From Fumia sp045121595 (GTDB lineage Bacteria; Bacillota; Clostridia; Oscillospirales; Ruminococcaceae): a stretch of DNA of 64,000 nt. The DNA is taken from positions 164,266 through 228,265 of the forward strand of contig JBGVGI010000091.1 of the NCBI GenBank assembly GCA_045121595.1, in the 5' to 3' direction. Each line of letters opens with the position of its first letter. Within the stretch, counting starts at the first letter, position 1. Of the stretch, positions 16,220 to 24,768 are shown one piece after another. A program made the translations under genes and the position numbers. A model generated the notes under the pieces. That model was not told where the DNA came from, did not search any database, and saw only the letters and a list, made by a program, of their open reading frames with translations.

Positions 16220-18568
16220 TTAAAGTGTTTCCATTGAGTCAGCAGAGTTTACAGAGTGTTTAACACGATCTTCAACTTCGGAGCGTTTAGCGTCGTTAAA
16301 GTTATCGAGTGTACCTACAAGGTAACCTGTAATTCTTCTGATTCTTTCAAATTTTCCTCCGCCTTCGTTTTCTTTACGATGACACTGAGGACATTCGTTG
16401 CCGATGATACCTGTGTATCCGCAAACGGGGTCGCGGTCAACGGGATGGTTGATAGAACCATAACCGATACCGGATTCCTTCATATAACGTACAACCTGTT
16501 CGAAAGCTTCAAGGTTTTCGCAGGGGTCACCATCAAGTTCAACGTAAGAGATATGACCGCCGTTTGTGAGGTTGTGGTAAGGAGCTTCGAGTTTAATCTT
16601 ATTGAATGCGGAGCAAGGATAGTAAACGGGAACGTGGAAGGAGTTTGTATAGTATTCGCGGTCTGTGATACCTTTGATTTCACCGAATACTTTCTTATCC
16701 ATACGTACAAATCTACCGGAAAGTCCTTCAGCGGGAGTACCGATAAGGGAGAAGTTCATACCATATTCTTCGGTTGCTTCGTCCATTCTCTTTCTCATAT
16801 AACCGATGATTTCAAGACCCAAGTTCTGAGCTTCCTTTGATTCACCGTGGTGTTTGCCGATAAGCGCTTTAAGACATTCAGCAAGACCGATAAAACCTAA
16901 GGTGAGAGTACCCTGTTTTAATACTTCGCCAACAGTATCGTTAGGACCTAAGTCATCAGAACCTGCCCATACGCCCTGACCCATAAGGAAGGGGTAGTTA
17001 CGGACTTTCTTACCAGCCTGGATTTTATAACGTGCCAAAAGCTGATCTATAACGAGGTCAACCATCTTAGCAAGAGAATCAAAGAATGCGTCAACATTTC
17101 CGTTTGCCTTGATAGCAAGACGGGGCAAGTTGATAGAAGTAAAGCTTAAGTTACCTCTGCCTGTAACAACTTCGTTGTCGGGGTTAGCGGGGTTAGCAAT
17201 AACACGTGTACGGCAACCCATATATGCACATTCTGTTTCGGGACGGCCTTCTTTATAATAACGGATGTTAAAGGGTGCGTCGATGAAGGAGAAGTTCGGG
17301 AAAAGACGTTTTGCAGAAACTTCGATAGCAAGTTTATAAAGGTCGTAGTTGGGATCACCAGGGTTGTAGTTTACGCCTTCTTTAACCTTAAAGATGTGAA
17401 TCGGGAAGATAGGTGTTTCGCCGTTACCAAGACCTGCCTGAGTAGCAAGAAGGATGTTCTTTGTAACCATTCTTCCTTCGGGAGTGATATCTGTACCGTA
17501 GTTAAGAGAGGAGAAAGGAACCTGAGCACCTGCACGGGAGTGCATTGTGTTTAAGTTGTGAACGAGTGCTTCCATAGCCTGATACGTAGCTTTGTCAGTT
17601 TCTTTAACTGCTTCTTTTACAGCAAATTTCTGAACTTTTTCGGCAGCCTTTTCGTCAAGACCCAAGCTCAGAAGTTTAGCTTTTTCAGCTTCAAGATATC
17701 CGTTACCGAAATTGAGAACGGGTTTTACGTCTTTTTCAGCCAAAATTTCATCTGCAATCTTTCTTGCAGTTTCTTCTGCATTTTCATATCCACAAACGAG
17801 TTCGAGTGCTTTGCCAACGTTTACTCTGTAACGTTTTGCAAAAGTTTTTCTTACGCCGTCTGCAAGGTAGTAATCGAAGTTCGGGATACTCTGTCCGCCG
17901 TGCTGATCGTTCTGGTTAGCCTGAATAGCGATACAAGCAAGTGCAGAGTAGCTTGAAATATCGTTGGGTTCACGTAAGAAACCGTGACCTGTGGAAAATC
18001 CGTTATGGAAAAGTTTCTTAAGGTCAATCTGGCAACATGTTGTTGTCAAAGTCAAAAAGTCAAGGTCGTGAATGTGGATGTCACCATTTGTATGAGCTTT
18101 TGCGTGGTCAGGGTCAAGTACGTACATTTCATAGAACTGTTTTGCACCCTCAGAACCGTATTTAAGCATCGAGCCCATTGCGGTATCACCGTCGATGTTT
18201 GCGTTTTCACGTTTTAAGTCAACTTCTTCTGCAGATTTAAAGGTAAGGTCCTCGTAAATCTTCATAAGTTTTGTATTCATTTCACGGATTCTTGTACGTT
18301 CAGCACGATAAAGAATGTAAACTTTAGCAGTTCTTGCGTGACCTTTTTCAACAAGCACCTTTTCAACCGAGTCCTGAATGAATTCTACGGTAGGCACTTT
18401 ATCGGGACAGTTTTTCTCAACGTAGTCAACTACCTCCTGTGCAAGTGCGAAAGCGGCATCATAATCGTTACCACCTGTAGCCTGAGCTGCCTTGAAAATT
18501 GCATTAGTAATCTTTTCGATATTAAATGCTACTTCACGTCCGTCACGTTTTTTGATTTTAGTAATCAT
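16220..18568 (-). CDS. nrdD: Anaerobic ribonucleoside-triphosphate reductase (class III)
   Basis: 782 residues from the ATG at 18568. A longer frame exists, but AAAGGA stands 7 nt before this start and the protein then begins MITKIKKRDGR, the normal ATP-cone opening. It reduces NTPs to dNTPs anaerobically. An ATP-cone fills about residues 1-95. The C-terminus has the zinc cysteines in CGYTGIIGNECPQC and the glycyl radical site in RRITGYLVG. Two NrdR boxes overlap and follow its promoter. This implies strictly or facultatively anaerobic life. Confidence 0.97.
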   Translation of the reverse strand: MITKIKKRDGREVAFNIEKITNAIFKAAQATGGNDYDAAFALAQEVVDYVEKNCPDKVPTVEFIQDSVEKVLVEKGHARTAKVYILYRAERTRIREMNTKLMKIYEDLTFKSAEEVDLKRENANIDGDTAMGSMLKYGSEGAKQFYEMYVLDPDHAKAHTNGDIHIHDLDFLTLTTTCCQIDLKKLFHNGFSTGHGFLREPNDISSYSALACIAIQANQNDQHGGQSIPNFDYYLADGVRKTFAKRYRVNVGKALELVCGYENAEETARKIADEILAEKDVKPVLNFGNGYLEAEKAKLLSLGLDEKAAEKVQKFAVKEAVKETDKATYQAMEALVHNLNTMHSRAGAQVPFSSLNYGTDITPEGRMVTKNILLATQAGLGNGETPIFPIHIFKVKEGVNYNPGDPNYDLYKLAIEVSAKRLFPNFSFIDAPFNIRYYKEGRPETECAYMGCRTRVIANPANPDNEVVTGRGNLSFTSINLPRLAIKANGNVDAFFDSLAKMVDLVIDQLLARYKIQAGKKVRNYPFLMGQGVWAGSDDLGPNDTVGEVLKQGTLTLGFIGLAECLKALIGKHHGESKEAQNLGLEIIGYMRKRMDEATEEYGMNFSLIGTPAEGLSGRFVRMDKKVFGEIKGITDREYYTNSFHVPVYYPCSAFNKIKLEAPYHNLTNGGHISYVELDGDPCENLEAFEQVVRYMKESGIGYGSINHPVDRDPVCGYTGIIGNECPQCHRKENEGGGKFERIRRITGYLVGTLDNFNDAKRSEVEDRVKHSVNSADSMETL

Positions 18569-18649
18569 AATAAGCATCCTTTCTTGTCTTTTATCAAGCA
18601 AAACACCAATAAGTAAGTTGTTTTAAAATAGTCGTAAAAAAGCATCAAA

Positions 18650-18665
18650 CCACAATATATAGTGT
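18650..18665. promoter_or_regulatory. NrdR box 1
   Basis: CCACAATATATAGTGT matches the 16-bp NrdR palindrome in 15 of 16 positions. It lies just downstream of the predicted nrdD start site. Confidence 0.85.
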
Positions 18666-18685
18666 ATCACTGCTCGTTGATGTCT

Positions 18686-18714
18686 ATTATATAGTATATT
18701 TTGTGGTGTGTCAA
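18686..18714 (-). promoter_or_regulatory. nrdD promoter with overlapping NrdR box 2
   Basis: On the minus strand a perfect -35 TTGACA (18709-18714) and -10 TATAAT (18686-18691) are 17 bp apart. A second, weaker NrdR box (18691-18706, about 12 of 16 matches) fills the spacer. The boxes start 41 bp apart, about four helical turns, as expected for cooperative NrdR repression. Confidence 0.85.
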
Positions 18715-18984
18715 TAGCTTTCATATACTTTTTTTGTATATTTTATTTTTCTATATATTGCACAAAAAACAAAAGAAAAATTGGGCAAAGTAAATTATAA
18801 ATATCAAATTCTGTATCCCTATCGTTTACAGATAGTATTTTTTGTTCTCCCTGAACGGATTTTTAACCCTGAAAATGTCGAAAAAAATTGTAATACAAAA
18901 AATTTTCTCGTTTTTTGTGACAATTGCCATAAAAAAATTTGAAAATATATTAAAAAAACTCTTTCATTTTTAATTATAATGTGG
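18715..18984. other. AT-rich intergenic region between nrdD and murA
   Basis: About 270 bp of A+T-rich DNA with no credible reading frame. A weak hairpin (CTATC / GATAG near 18812-18828) followed by TATTTTTT is the only structure noticed. The rest appears to be upstream sequence of the divergent nrdD and murA promoters. Confidence 0.6.
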
Positions 18985-18990
18985 TATACT
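18981..18990 (+). promoter_or_regulatory. Extended -10 promoter of murA
   Basis: TGGTATACT forms an extended -10 (TGn plus TATACT, 18985-18990). The -35 at 17 bp is poor. The start codon lies 33 nt downstream. Confidence 0.6.
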
Positions 18991-19022
18991 ATGAATGTTA
19001 AAAATATAAAAGGGGTGTCGCT

Positions 19023-20312
19023 TTGGAAAAATATGTTATTCACGGCGGTAACAAGCTCCAGGGTGAAGTAACCGTAAGCGGTGCTAAAAACGCTGCTGTA
19101 GCTATTCTTCCCGCTGCAATTCTTTCCGACGAACCGTGTACAATTGAAAACGTACCAAACATAAGCGATATCAATTGTACATTAAAAATCCTCAGACAAT
19201 TGGGCGTTTTGGTAAAAGTTATAAATAAGTCTACATTATATATAGATCCTACCCACATCACAGATCCTTCTGTGCCGTATGATCTTGCTAAAAATATGCG
19301 TGCTTCTTATTACTTCCTCGGAGCTTTGCTCGGTAAGGTAGGCAGCGCGTGTGTTTCTATGCCCGGCGGTTGTGACCTTGGTGCCCGTCCTATCGACCAG
19401 CACTTAAAAGGTTTTTCTTCCCTCGGCGCCGATGGTTCTGTTAACCACGGTATGGTAAGTCTTAAGGCTCCCGAAGAAGGACTTCGTGGCTCACATATCT
19501 ATTTTGATATCGTGACGGTAGGTGCTACCATTAACGTTATCCTTGCCGCAGTCAAGGCTGAGGGTCTTACGGTTATTGAAAATGCTGCAAAAGAGCCGCA
19601 TATCGTTGACCTTGCAAACTTCTTAAACTCTATGGGTGCCGACATTATGGGTGCAGGTACCGACGTTATCAAAATCCGTGGCGTTAAACGTCTTCATTCT
19701 ACACAGTATTCAATTATCCCCGACCAGATTGAGGCAGGTACCTTTATGGTAATGGCTGCCGCAACTAAAGGTGATATTTTAATTAAAAACGTTATCCCGA
19801 AGCATCTGGAGTCTATTACTGTAAAGCTTCAGAAAATCGGTGCTGTGGTTGAAGAATACGATGACAGTATCAGGGTTATCGGCACAGGACGTCTTGAAAA
19901 GACAAGTATCAAGACTCTCCCCCACCCCGGTTTCCCGACCGATATGCAGCCTCAGATTACAACCTTGCTTACTTTGGCTGAAGGTACAAGCATCGTGACC
20001 GAAGGCGTATGGGACAACAGATTCAAATACGTGGACGAGCTTCGCCGTATGGGTGCTGATATTTCGGTTGACGGTAAAGTTGCCGTAATCGAAGGTACAG
20101 GACATCTTATGGGGGCTCCCGTAAAGGCTACCGACCTTCGTGCAGGTGTTGCGATGATTATTGCAGGACTTGTGGCTTCAGGCACTACCGAAATTGAAGA
20201 TATCTATCATATCGAACGCGGATACGAAGATATTGAGCTTAAACTCCGTGCTTTGGGTGCAGACATCAAAAAAGTGTACGACCCCACGGGTGAAATGCCG
20301 GTTGCACGTTAA
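19023..20312 (+). CDS. murA: UDP-N-acetylglucosamine 1-carboxyvinyltransferase MurA
   Basis: 429 residues from a TTG start with AGGGG 9 nt upstream. It transfers enolpyruvate from PEP to UDP-GlcNAc, the first committed step of peptidoglycan synthesis. The catalytic cysteine is C117 in PGGCDLGARP, so the fosfomycin-sensitive residue is present. The protein opens MEKYVIHGGN, and TDLRAGVAM and IYHIERGYE near the end are typical. An own extended -10 promoter precedes it and a strong terminator follows. Confidence 0.97.
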   Translation: MEKYVIHGGNKLQGEVTVSGAKNAAVAILPAAILSDEPCTIENVPNISDINCTLKILRQLGVLVKVINKSTLYIDPTHITDPSVPYDLAKNMRASYYFLGALLGKVGSACVSMPGGCDLGARPIDQHLKGFSSLGADGSVNHGMVSLKAPEEGLRGSHIYFDIVTVGATINVILAAVKAEGLTVIENAAKEPHIVDLANFLNSMGADIMGAGTDVIKIRGVKRLHSTQYSIIPDQIEAGTFMVMAAATKGDILIKNVIPKHLESITVKLQKIGAVVEEYDDSIRVIGTGRLEKTSIKTLPHPGFPTDMQPQITTLLTLAEGTSIVTEGVWDNRFKYVDELRRMGADISVDGKVAVIEGTGHLMGAPVKATDLRAGVAMIIAGLVASGTTEIEDIYHIERGYEDIELKLRALGADIKKVYDPTGEMPVAR

Positions 20313-20318
20313 AACAAT

Positions 20319-20349
20319 AAAAAGTTGGAGATTTACTCCAACTTTTTTT
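20319..20349 (+). terminator. murA terminator
   Basis: AAGTTGGAG / CTCCAACTT stem followed by a T run. Confidence 0.9.
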
Positions 20350-20368
20350 ATGTGAATAAGGATGATAT

Positions 20369-21145
20369 ATGACTTACTTTTACAACTTATGCAGTTCGAG
20401 TAAAGGAAACTGCACCTATATCGGTGATGACGATAACGGCATACTTTTTGATGCAGGAATAGGGATAAGATGTTTTGCAAAAAGTCTTGCAGCTGCTTCT
20501 GTTAATCCCAAAAGCATCAGGGCCGTTTTCATCACCCACGAGCATTACGACCATATAAAAGGTCTTGATGCAATTATAAAAAAGTACGGTATACCTGTCT
20601 TTACTTCAAAAGGGACTGCAGAAAACCTTTTGCTTTCTGATGACACGAATCTACATATCATCGACTCTCCCGTAAGTATTTCGGGGTTTGAGGTTACGCC
20701 TTTTCGCACTTCCCACGACGTAAAGGAAAGCTTAGGCTTTACAGTTAAAACTCCGTCAGGCAAGAAAATCGGCATCTGTACCGACTTAGGCTACGTGAGT
20801 GACGAAGTTTTTTCTTCCCTTTCGGGAAGTGATTTTATAATGCTTGAGTCAAATTATGATGAAAGTATGCTGAGTTTCGGCAACTATCCTGAGTTTTTGA
20901 AAAGACGTATTGCTTCAAAGTACGGACATCTTTCAAACAATCAATGTGCCGAAACGATAAAAAAGCTTATTGAAGGTAACGTAAGGCGTTTTGTTTTAGC
21001 GCATTTAAGCGAAAACAACAACCGCCCTGAAACAGCACTTGCCCATTCAAAGAACTATCTTGCAGATAATAACCTTATCTGTGGCAGGGACTATTTTTTA
21101 GAGGTACTCAAAACGGTAAACGACGGAAAGGTGATTGAAATTTAA
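20369..21145 (+). CDS. MBL-fold metallohydrolase, YycJ/WalJ family
   Basis: 258 residues. The opening FYNLCSSSKGNCTYIG and the metal motif THEHYDH (near residue 55) place it in the YycJ/WalJ (VicX) metallo-beta-lactamase-fold group, implicated in DNA processing and wall-linked physiology. The walRK two-component genes that often accompany it are absent here. Its stop overlaps the rlmH start by one base (TAATG), so the two are translationally coupled; in other Firmicutes yycJ and rlmH are also close. Confidence 0.88.
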   Translation: MTYFYNLCSSSKGNCTYIGDDDNGILFDAGIGIRCFAKSLAAASVNPKSIRAVFITHEHYDHIKGLDAIIKKYGIPVFTSKGTAENLLLSDDTNLHIIDSPVSISGFEVTPFRTSHDVKESLGFTVKTPSGKKIGICTDLGYVSDEVFSSLSGSDFIMLESNYDESMLSFGNYPEFLKRRIASKYGHLSNNQCAETIKKLIEGNVRRFVLAHLSENNNRPETALAHSKNYLADNNLICGRDYFLEVLKTVNDGKVIEI

Positions 21146-21627
21146 TGCTGTCTGTCAATATTATATGTATAGGAAAGCTTAAGGAAAGCTATTTGAGGGA
21201 TGCGATTTCGGAATACTCAAAACGCCTTACCGCTTTTTGTAAATTTCAGATAACTGAGCTTTCGGAATATAAGATTTCCGACAATCCGTCGGAAGCAGAA
21301 ATAAGCACCTGCCTTGAAAAAGAGGGTTCAAGTATTTTAGCAAAAATCCCGAAGGACAGTGTGTGTATACCGATGTGCATTGAAGGGCGTCAGCTTTCTT
21401 CTCCCGAACTTGCAAAAGAGTTTGAGAACATTTCACTTTCAGGAAAAAGCTCTGTTACCTTTATAATAGGTGGCTCGTTCGGGCTTTCTGACGAAGTGAA
21501 AGCACAGGGCAAGATAAAGCTTTCGATGTCGAAGATGACCTTTCCCCATCAACTTGCGAGAGTAATGCTTACAGAACAGATTTACAGAGCATTTCAGATA
21601 AATTCAAACGGAAAGTACCATAAGTAG
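21145..21627 (+). CDS. rlmH: 23S rRNA (pseudouridine1915-N3)-methyltransferase RlmH
   Basis: 160 residues of SPOUT fold. It methylates pseudouridine 1915 of helix 69 in 23S rRNA. The knot region FIIGGSFGLSDEVK binds SAM, and the C-terminal HQLARVMLTEQIYRAFQI followed by YHK is diagnostic. It overlaps yycJ by one base and precedes typA by 11 nt. Confidence 0.96.
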   Translation: MLSVNIICIGKLKESYLRDAISEYSKRLTAFCKFQITELSEYKISDNPSEAEISTCLEKEGSSILAKIPKDSVCIPMCIEGRQLSSPELAKEFENISLSGKSSVTFIIGGSFGLSDEVKAQGKIKLSMSKMTFPHQLARVMLTEQIYRAFQINSNGKYHK

Positions 21628-21638
21628 GAGGAATAATT

Positions 21639-23459
21639 TTGATTCGTAATGATTTAAGAAACGTAGCAATCGTAGCCCACGTTGACCACGGAAAAACCAC
21701 CCTTGTTGACGAAATGTTAAAACAAGGCGGTGCTTTCAGGGAAAATCAGGTGGTTGAAGACCGTGTTATGGACAACAACGACCTTGAACGTGAAAGAGGT
21801 ATCACAATTTTAGCAAAAAACACCTCGGCTTTTTATAAAGACGTAAAAATCAACATCATAGACACCCCCGGCCATGCCGATTTCGGTGGCGAGGTTGAGA
21901 GAGTTCTTAAAATGGTTGACGGTATTTTATTGCTTGTTGACTCCTTTGAAGGTTGTATGCCACAGACGAGATTTGTTTTGCAGAAAGCTATGGAGCTCGG
22001 TCACAAAATCATCGTGGTTGTAAATAAAATTGACCGCCCCGATGCAAGACTTTATGAAATTGAAGACGAGGTTTTAGAGCTTTTAATGGACTTAAACGCT
22101 ACCGAAGAACAGCTTGACAGTCCCGTTGTTTACTGCTCAGGACGTGAGGGCACTGCGACCTACGCTCCCGAAGTACCCGGTAAGGATTTAAGACCTTTGT
22201 TTGACAAGATTTTAGAGCATATTGACCCGCCAAAAGGCGAGGAAGAAGAGCCTTTCCAGATGATGGTATCCGCTATCGACTATAACGAATACGTTGGTAG
22301 AATTGCAATCGGCAGAGTTACACGCGGACGCGTTAAACAGGGTCAGGAAGTGGGTATCTGTAACTACCACAACCCCGACACAAAGTACAAAGGCAAAGTC
22401 GTAAATATGTATGAAATCAACGGTCTGAACAGAACTCCCTGTACTGAGGCAACCGTTGGTGACATCATCTGTATTTCGGGTATTGAAAACATCACTATCG
22501 GTGAAACAATCTGTGCGCCCGACTCTCTCGATGCACTCCCCTTCTCAAAGATTTCTCAACCTACTGTACAGATGACTTTTTCCGTTAACAACTCCCCCTT
22601 TGCGGGCAGAGAAGGTAAGTTTGTAACTTCCCGTCAGATACGCGACCGCCTTTACAGAGAGCTTTTAAAAGACGTTTCCTTAAAGGTTGAGGATACAGAC
22701 TCCGCCGACAGTTTCCTTGTATCGGGCAGAGGTGAAATGCATCTTTCTATTTTAATTGAAACTATGCGCCGTGAGGGGTATGAGTTTCAGGTAAGTACTC
22801 CGAGAGTTCTTTTCAAAGAAGTTGACGGCAGAAAATGTGAGCCTATCGAACGTGTCGTAATCGACGTTCCCGAAGAATCAATGGGCTCCGTTATGGAAAA
22901 GATGGGTTACAGAAAAGGTGAGCTTCAGCAGATGACTCCTCAGGGAAGCCGCGTTAAACTCGAATTTTTAGTTCCTTCCCGTGGACTTTTCGGTTATAAA
23001 AACGAATTCCTCACCGATACCAAAGGTGAAGGCATTATGGCTTCCGTTTTTGAAGGCTACGAGCCGTTAAAGGGTGAAATTCCAACCCGAAACGTAGGCT
23101 CTCTTATCGCATTTGAAACGGGTACTGCCGTTACCTACGGTCTTTATAACGCTCAGGAACGTGGTCAGCTCTTTATCGGTGCAGGTACCGAAGTGTATGA
23201 GGGTATGATAGTTGGTCAGTCCCCCAAGGGTGATGATTTGGTCGTTAACGTTTGTAAGAAAAAACAGATGACTAACACACGTGCTTCAGGCTCTGACGAT
23301 GCGTTAAGACTTATCCCACCGAAGATTATGAGCCTTGAACAGTGCATCGAGTTTATCACCGAGGACGAGCTTATCGAAGTAACCCCCGAAAGCTTAAGAC
23401 TCAGAAAACAAATCCTCGACAAAACCCAGCGCCTCAAAGCCGAAGCTAAGAAGAAGTAA
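21639..23459 (+). CDS. typA: Translational GTPase TypA/BipA
   Basis: 606 residues from a TTG start with AGGAGG 8 nt upstream. The G1 motif is AHVDHGKTT (13-21), G2/G3 include RERGITI and DTPGHADF, and G4 is NKID. Domains II, III, V and the BipA-specific C-terminal domain follow. It helps 50S assembly and stress adaptation. Its last codons and about 65 bp of 3' flank are duplicated at 24619-24710, beyond the Fic gene, which makes this 3' end an insertion point. Confidence 0.96.
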   Translation: MIRNDLRNVAIVAHVDHGKTTLVDEMLKQGGAFRENQVVEDRVMDNNDLERERGITILAKNTSAFYKDVKINIIDTPGHADFGGEVERVLKMVDGILLLVDSFEGCMPQTRFVLQKAMELGHKIIVVVNKIDRPDARLYEIEDEVLELLMDLNATEEQLDSPVVYCSGREGTATYAPEVPGKDLRPLFDKILEHIDPPKGEEEEPFQMMVSAIDYNEYVGRIAIGRVTRGRVKQGQEVGICNYHNPDTKYKGKVVNMYEINGLNRTPCTEATVGDIICISGIENITIGETICAPDSLDALPFSKISQPTVQMTFSVNNSPFAGREGKFVTSRQIRDRLYRELLKDVSLKVEDTDSADSFLVSGRGEMHLSILIETMRREGYEFQVSTPRVLFKEVDGRKCEPIERVVIDVPEESMGSVMEKMGYRKGELQQMTPQGSRVKLEFLVPSRGLFGYKNEFLTDTKGEGIMASVFEGYEPLKGEIPTRNVGSLIAFETGTAVTYGLYNAQERGQLFIGAGTEVYEGMIVGQSPKGDDLVVNVCKKKQMTNTRASGSDDALRLIPPKIMSLEQCIEFITEDELIEVTPESLRLRKQILDKTQRLKAEAKKK

Positions 23460-23525
23460 ACTTTTGCCAAAGGCAAAATCATAACTTGGCACAGCCAATC
23501 ATAACTATAAACCCTAAACTAAAAA
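23434..23525. repeat. 92-bp direct repeat, copy A (typA 3' end and tail)
   Basis: It covers the last eight typA codons, the stop and 66 bp beyond. It recurs at 24619-24710 with one mismatch and no gap, exactly 1185 bp away. The non-coding half holds two mini-hairpins (TTTTGCC-AAA-GGCAAAA and TTGGC-ACA-GCCAA), each followed by the linker TCATAAC. Confidence 0.97.
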
Positions 23526-23555
23526 ATCCGCCCACAAAAGTGGACGGATTTTTCT
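23519..23555. terminator. Terminator between typA and the Fic gene
   Basis: AATCCGCCCA / GTGGaCGGATT stem with A and T runs on both sides, usable by the two convergent genes. Confidence 0.85.
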
Positions 23556-23559
23556 TATG

Positions 23560-24543
23560 CTATTTCTTTATATATCTTTGATTTCTGCTTTGAGGTTTAT
23601 CAGGCAGCGTCATTTGTACAAGTCCAAGTTCCAGAGCAGGATGTAAATAATGTCGTCTTACTGTTTCCTTTGATTTCAGATGCAGTAAATCTATAAGTGT
23701 AGCCAGTGTATACGGCGTATCGTAATCCATAACTTCGAGTAACTTTTTTACATATTCCGAGATGTTTTCATCCGTCTGTCCCGACACTTCATCAAGAATA
23801 TTGTCAATCTGTTCCAGCATAAACAAAATGAACGTGTTTGAACTACCTTCAGTATGGCATTTAGCAATAGCATCATAGTATTCGCTCTGGAATTTCTCAA
23901 TCTGACTTTCAATTGGTATATATTCAAATACCGGATTCCATTTTGTCAGGAAAGCGCTGTGCCAAAGCCTTGCCATTCTTCCGTTCCCGTCAGAAAACGG
24001 ATGTATAAATACAAATTCATAATGAAAAACTGAGGATATTATAAGAGGATGAACTTCTTCTTTGTTTTCGCAAATCCAGTCAAACAGATTTTTCATAAGC
24101 TCAGGTACCATTCTTGCAGGTGGAGCCATAAAAATACATTTATCGCCGTTAAAAACTCCCTCTTCGCCTTTACGGAATTCTCCCGATTCTTCAACAAGAT
24201 ATTTTGTAATTATCCCATGAAAGTTTTTAAGTTCATTTATATCATATGGATTTATTTCTGTAAGTTTTTCATAAGCTTCGTATGCATTCTTTACTTCCTG
24301 AATTTCTTTCTTATCGCCTAAAACCGTTCTTCCGTTAATAACATCCCTGACCTGACCGATTGTAAGTGAGTTAGCCTCTATTTTTAATGAAGAATGTACA
24401 GACTTGATTCGACTGTTTTTTCTTAAATGGGGCTTCGCCGAAACCCTATTTGTAATACTGATTTTTCCTATCTTTTCGGATATGCTTGATACAAGAGTAA
24501 GCATTCTGTTTGTAATATAGAACGGTGGTGTGTAATTAACCAT
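23560..24543 (-). CDS. Fic-family protein with inhibitory motif and C-terminal winged helix
   Basis: 327 residues from the ATG at 24543, chosen because AGAGGTG stands 7 nt before it. The Fic active site HPFSDGNGRMARLW matches HxFxDGNGRxxR, so it should transfer AMP (or another moiety) to a target hydroxyl. SSLKIEAN near residue 50 resembles the S-x-x-x-E-(G/A)-N inhibitory helix of class II Fic enzymes. The end (TLIDLLHLKSKETVRRHYL) looks like a winged helix. It has its own promoter and a direct-repeat operator, and lies between duplicated typA ends, which points to acquisition as a module. Confidence 0.93.
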   Translation of the reverse strand: MVNYTPPFYITNRMLTLVSSISEKIGKISITNRVSAKPHLRKNSRIKSVHSSLKIEANSLTIGQVRDVINGRTVLGDKKEIQEVKNAYEAYEKLTEINPYDINELKNFHGIITKYLVEESGEFRKGEEGVFNGDKCIFMAPPARMVPELMKNLFDWICENKEEVHPLIISSVFHYEFVFIHPFSDGNGRMARLWHSAFLTKWNPVFEYIPIESQIEKFQSEYYDAIAKCHTEGSSNTFILFMLEQIDNILDEVSGQTDENISEYVKKLLEVMDYDTPYTLATLIDLLHLKSKETVRRHYLHPALELGLVQMTLPDKPQSRNQRYIKK

Positions 24544-24560
24544 AAAATCACCTCTCATAA

Positions 24561-24582
24561 GTATTATCTTGCGTATTATCTT
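24561..24582. promoter_or_regulatory. Direct-repeat operator upstream of Fic
   Basis: GTATTATCTT occurs twice (24561-24570 and 24573-24582), 12 bp apart, between the Fic -10 box and its start codon. The position suits repression, perhaps by the Fic protein's own winged helix. Confidence 0.5.
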
Positions 24583-24583
24583 A

Positions 24584-24612
24584 ATTATACTATACATTTT
24601 TTGAAAAATCAA
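24584..24612 (-). promoter_or_regulatory. Fic promoter
   Basis: -35 TTGATT (24607-24612) and -10 TATAAT (24584-24589) on the minus strand, spacer 17 bp. Confidence 0.7.
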
Positions 24613-24618
24613 TATATT

Positions 24619-24710
24619 TCAAAGCCAAAGCTAAGAAGAAGTAAACTTTTGCCAAAGGCAAAATCATAACTTGGCACAGCCAATCATAACTATAAACCCT
24701 AAACTAAAAA
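24619..24710. repeat. 92-bp direct repeat, copy B (displaced typA 3' remnant)
   Basis: It repeats 23434-23525 with one substitution. The first 24 bp still read as the typA C-terminal tail (KAKAKKK and stop, against KAEAKKK in the intact gene) but have no upstream coding sequence, so this is a stranded gene end. Confidence 0.95.
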
Positions 24711-24734
24711 GCACCTCAAACGAGGTGCTTTTTC
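24704..24734. terminator. Terminator after repeat copy B
   Basis: AAAAAGCACCTC / GAGGTGCTTTTT stem. It probably ended typA before the Fic module arrived and now also serves the convergent lipoprotein operon. Confidence 0.85.
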
Positions 24735-24768
24735 TTACTTTTCAATTATGAATATACTTTCTGAAAGA

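Noticed and set aside
16256..16840. 194-codon plus-strand frame
   Set aside because: Antisense shadow of nrdD; the codon bias of the real gene keeps the opposite strand open.
23560..24543. Fic/Doc toxin-antitoxin pair
   Set aside because: No small antitoxin gene adjoins it; the inhibitory motif appears to be in the protein itself.
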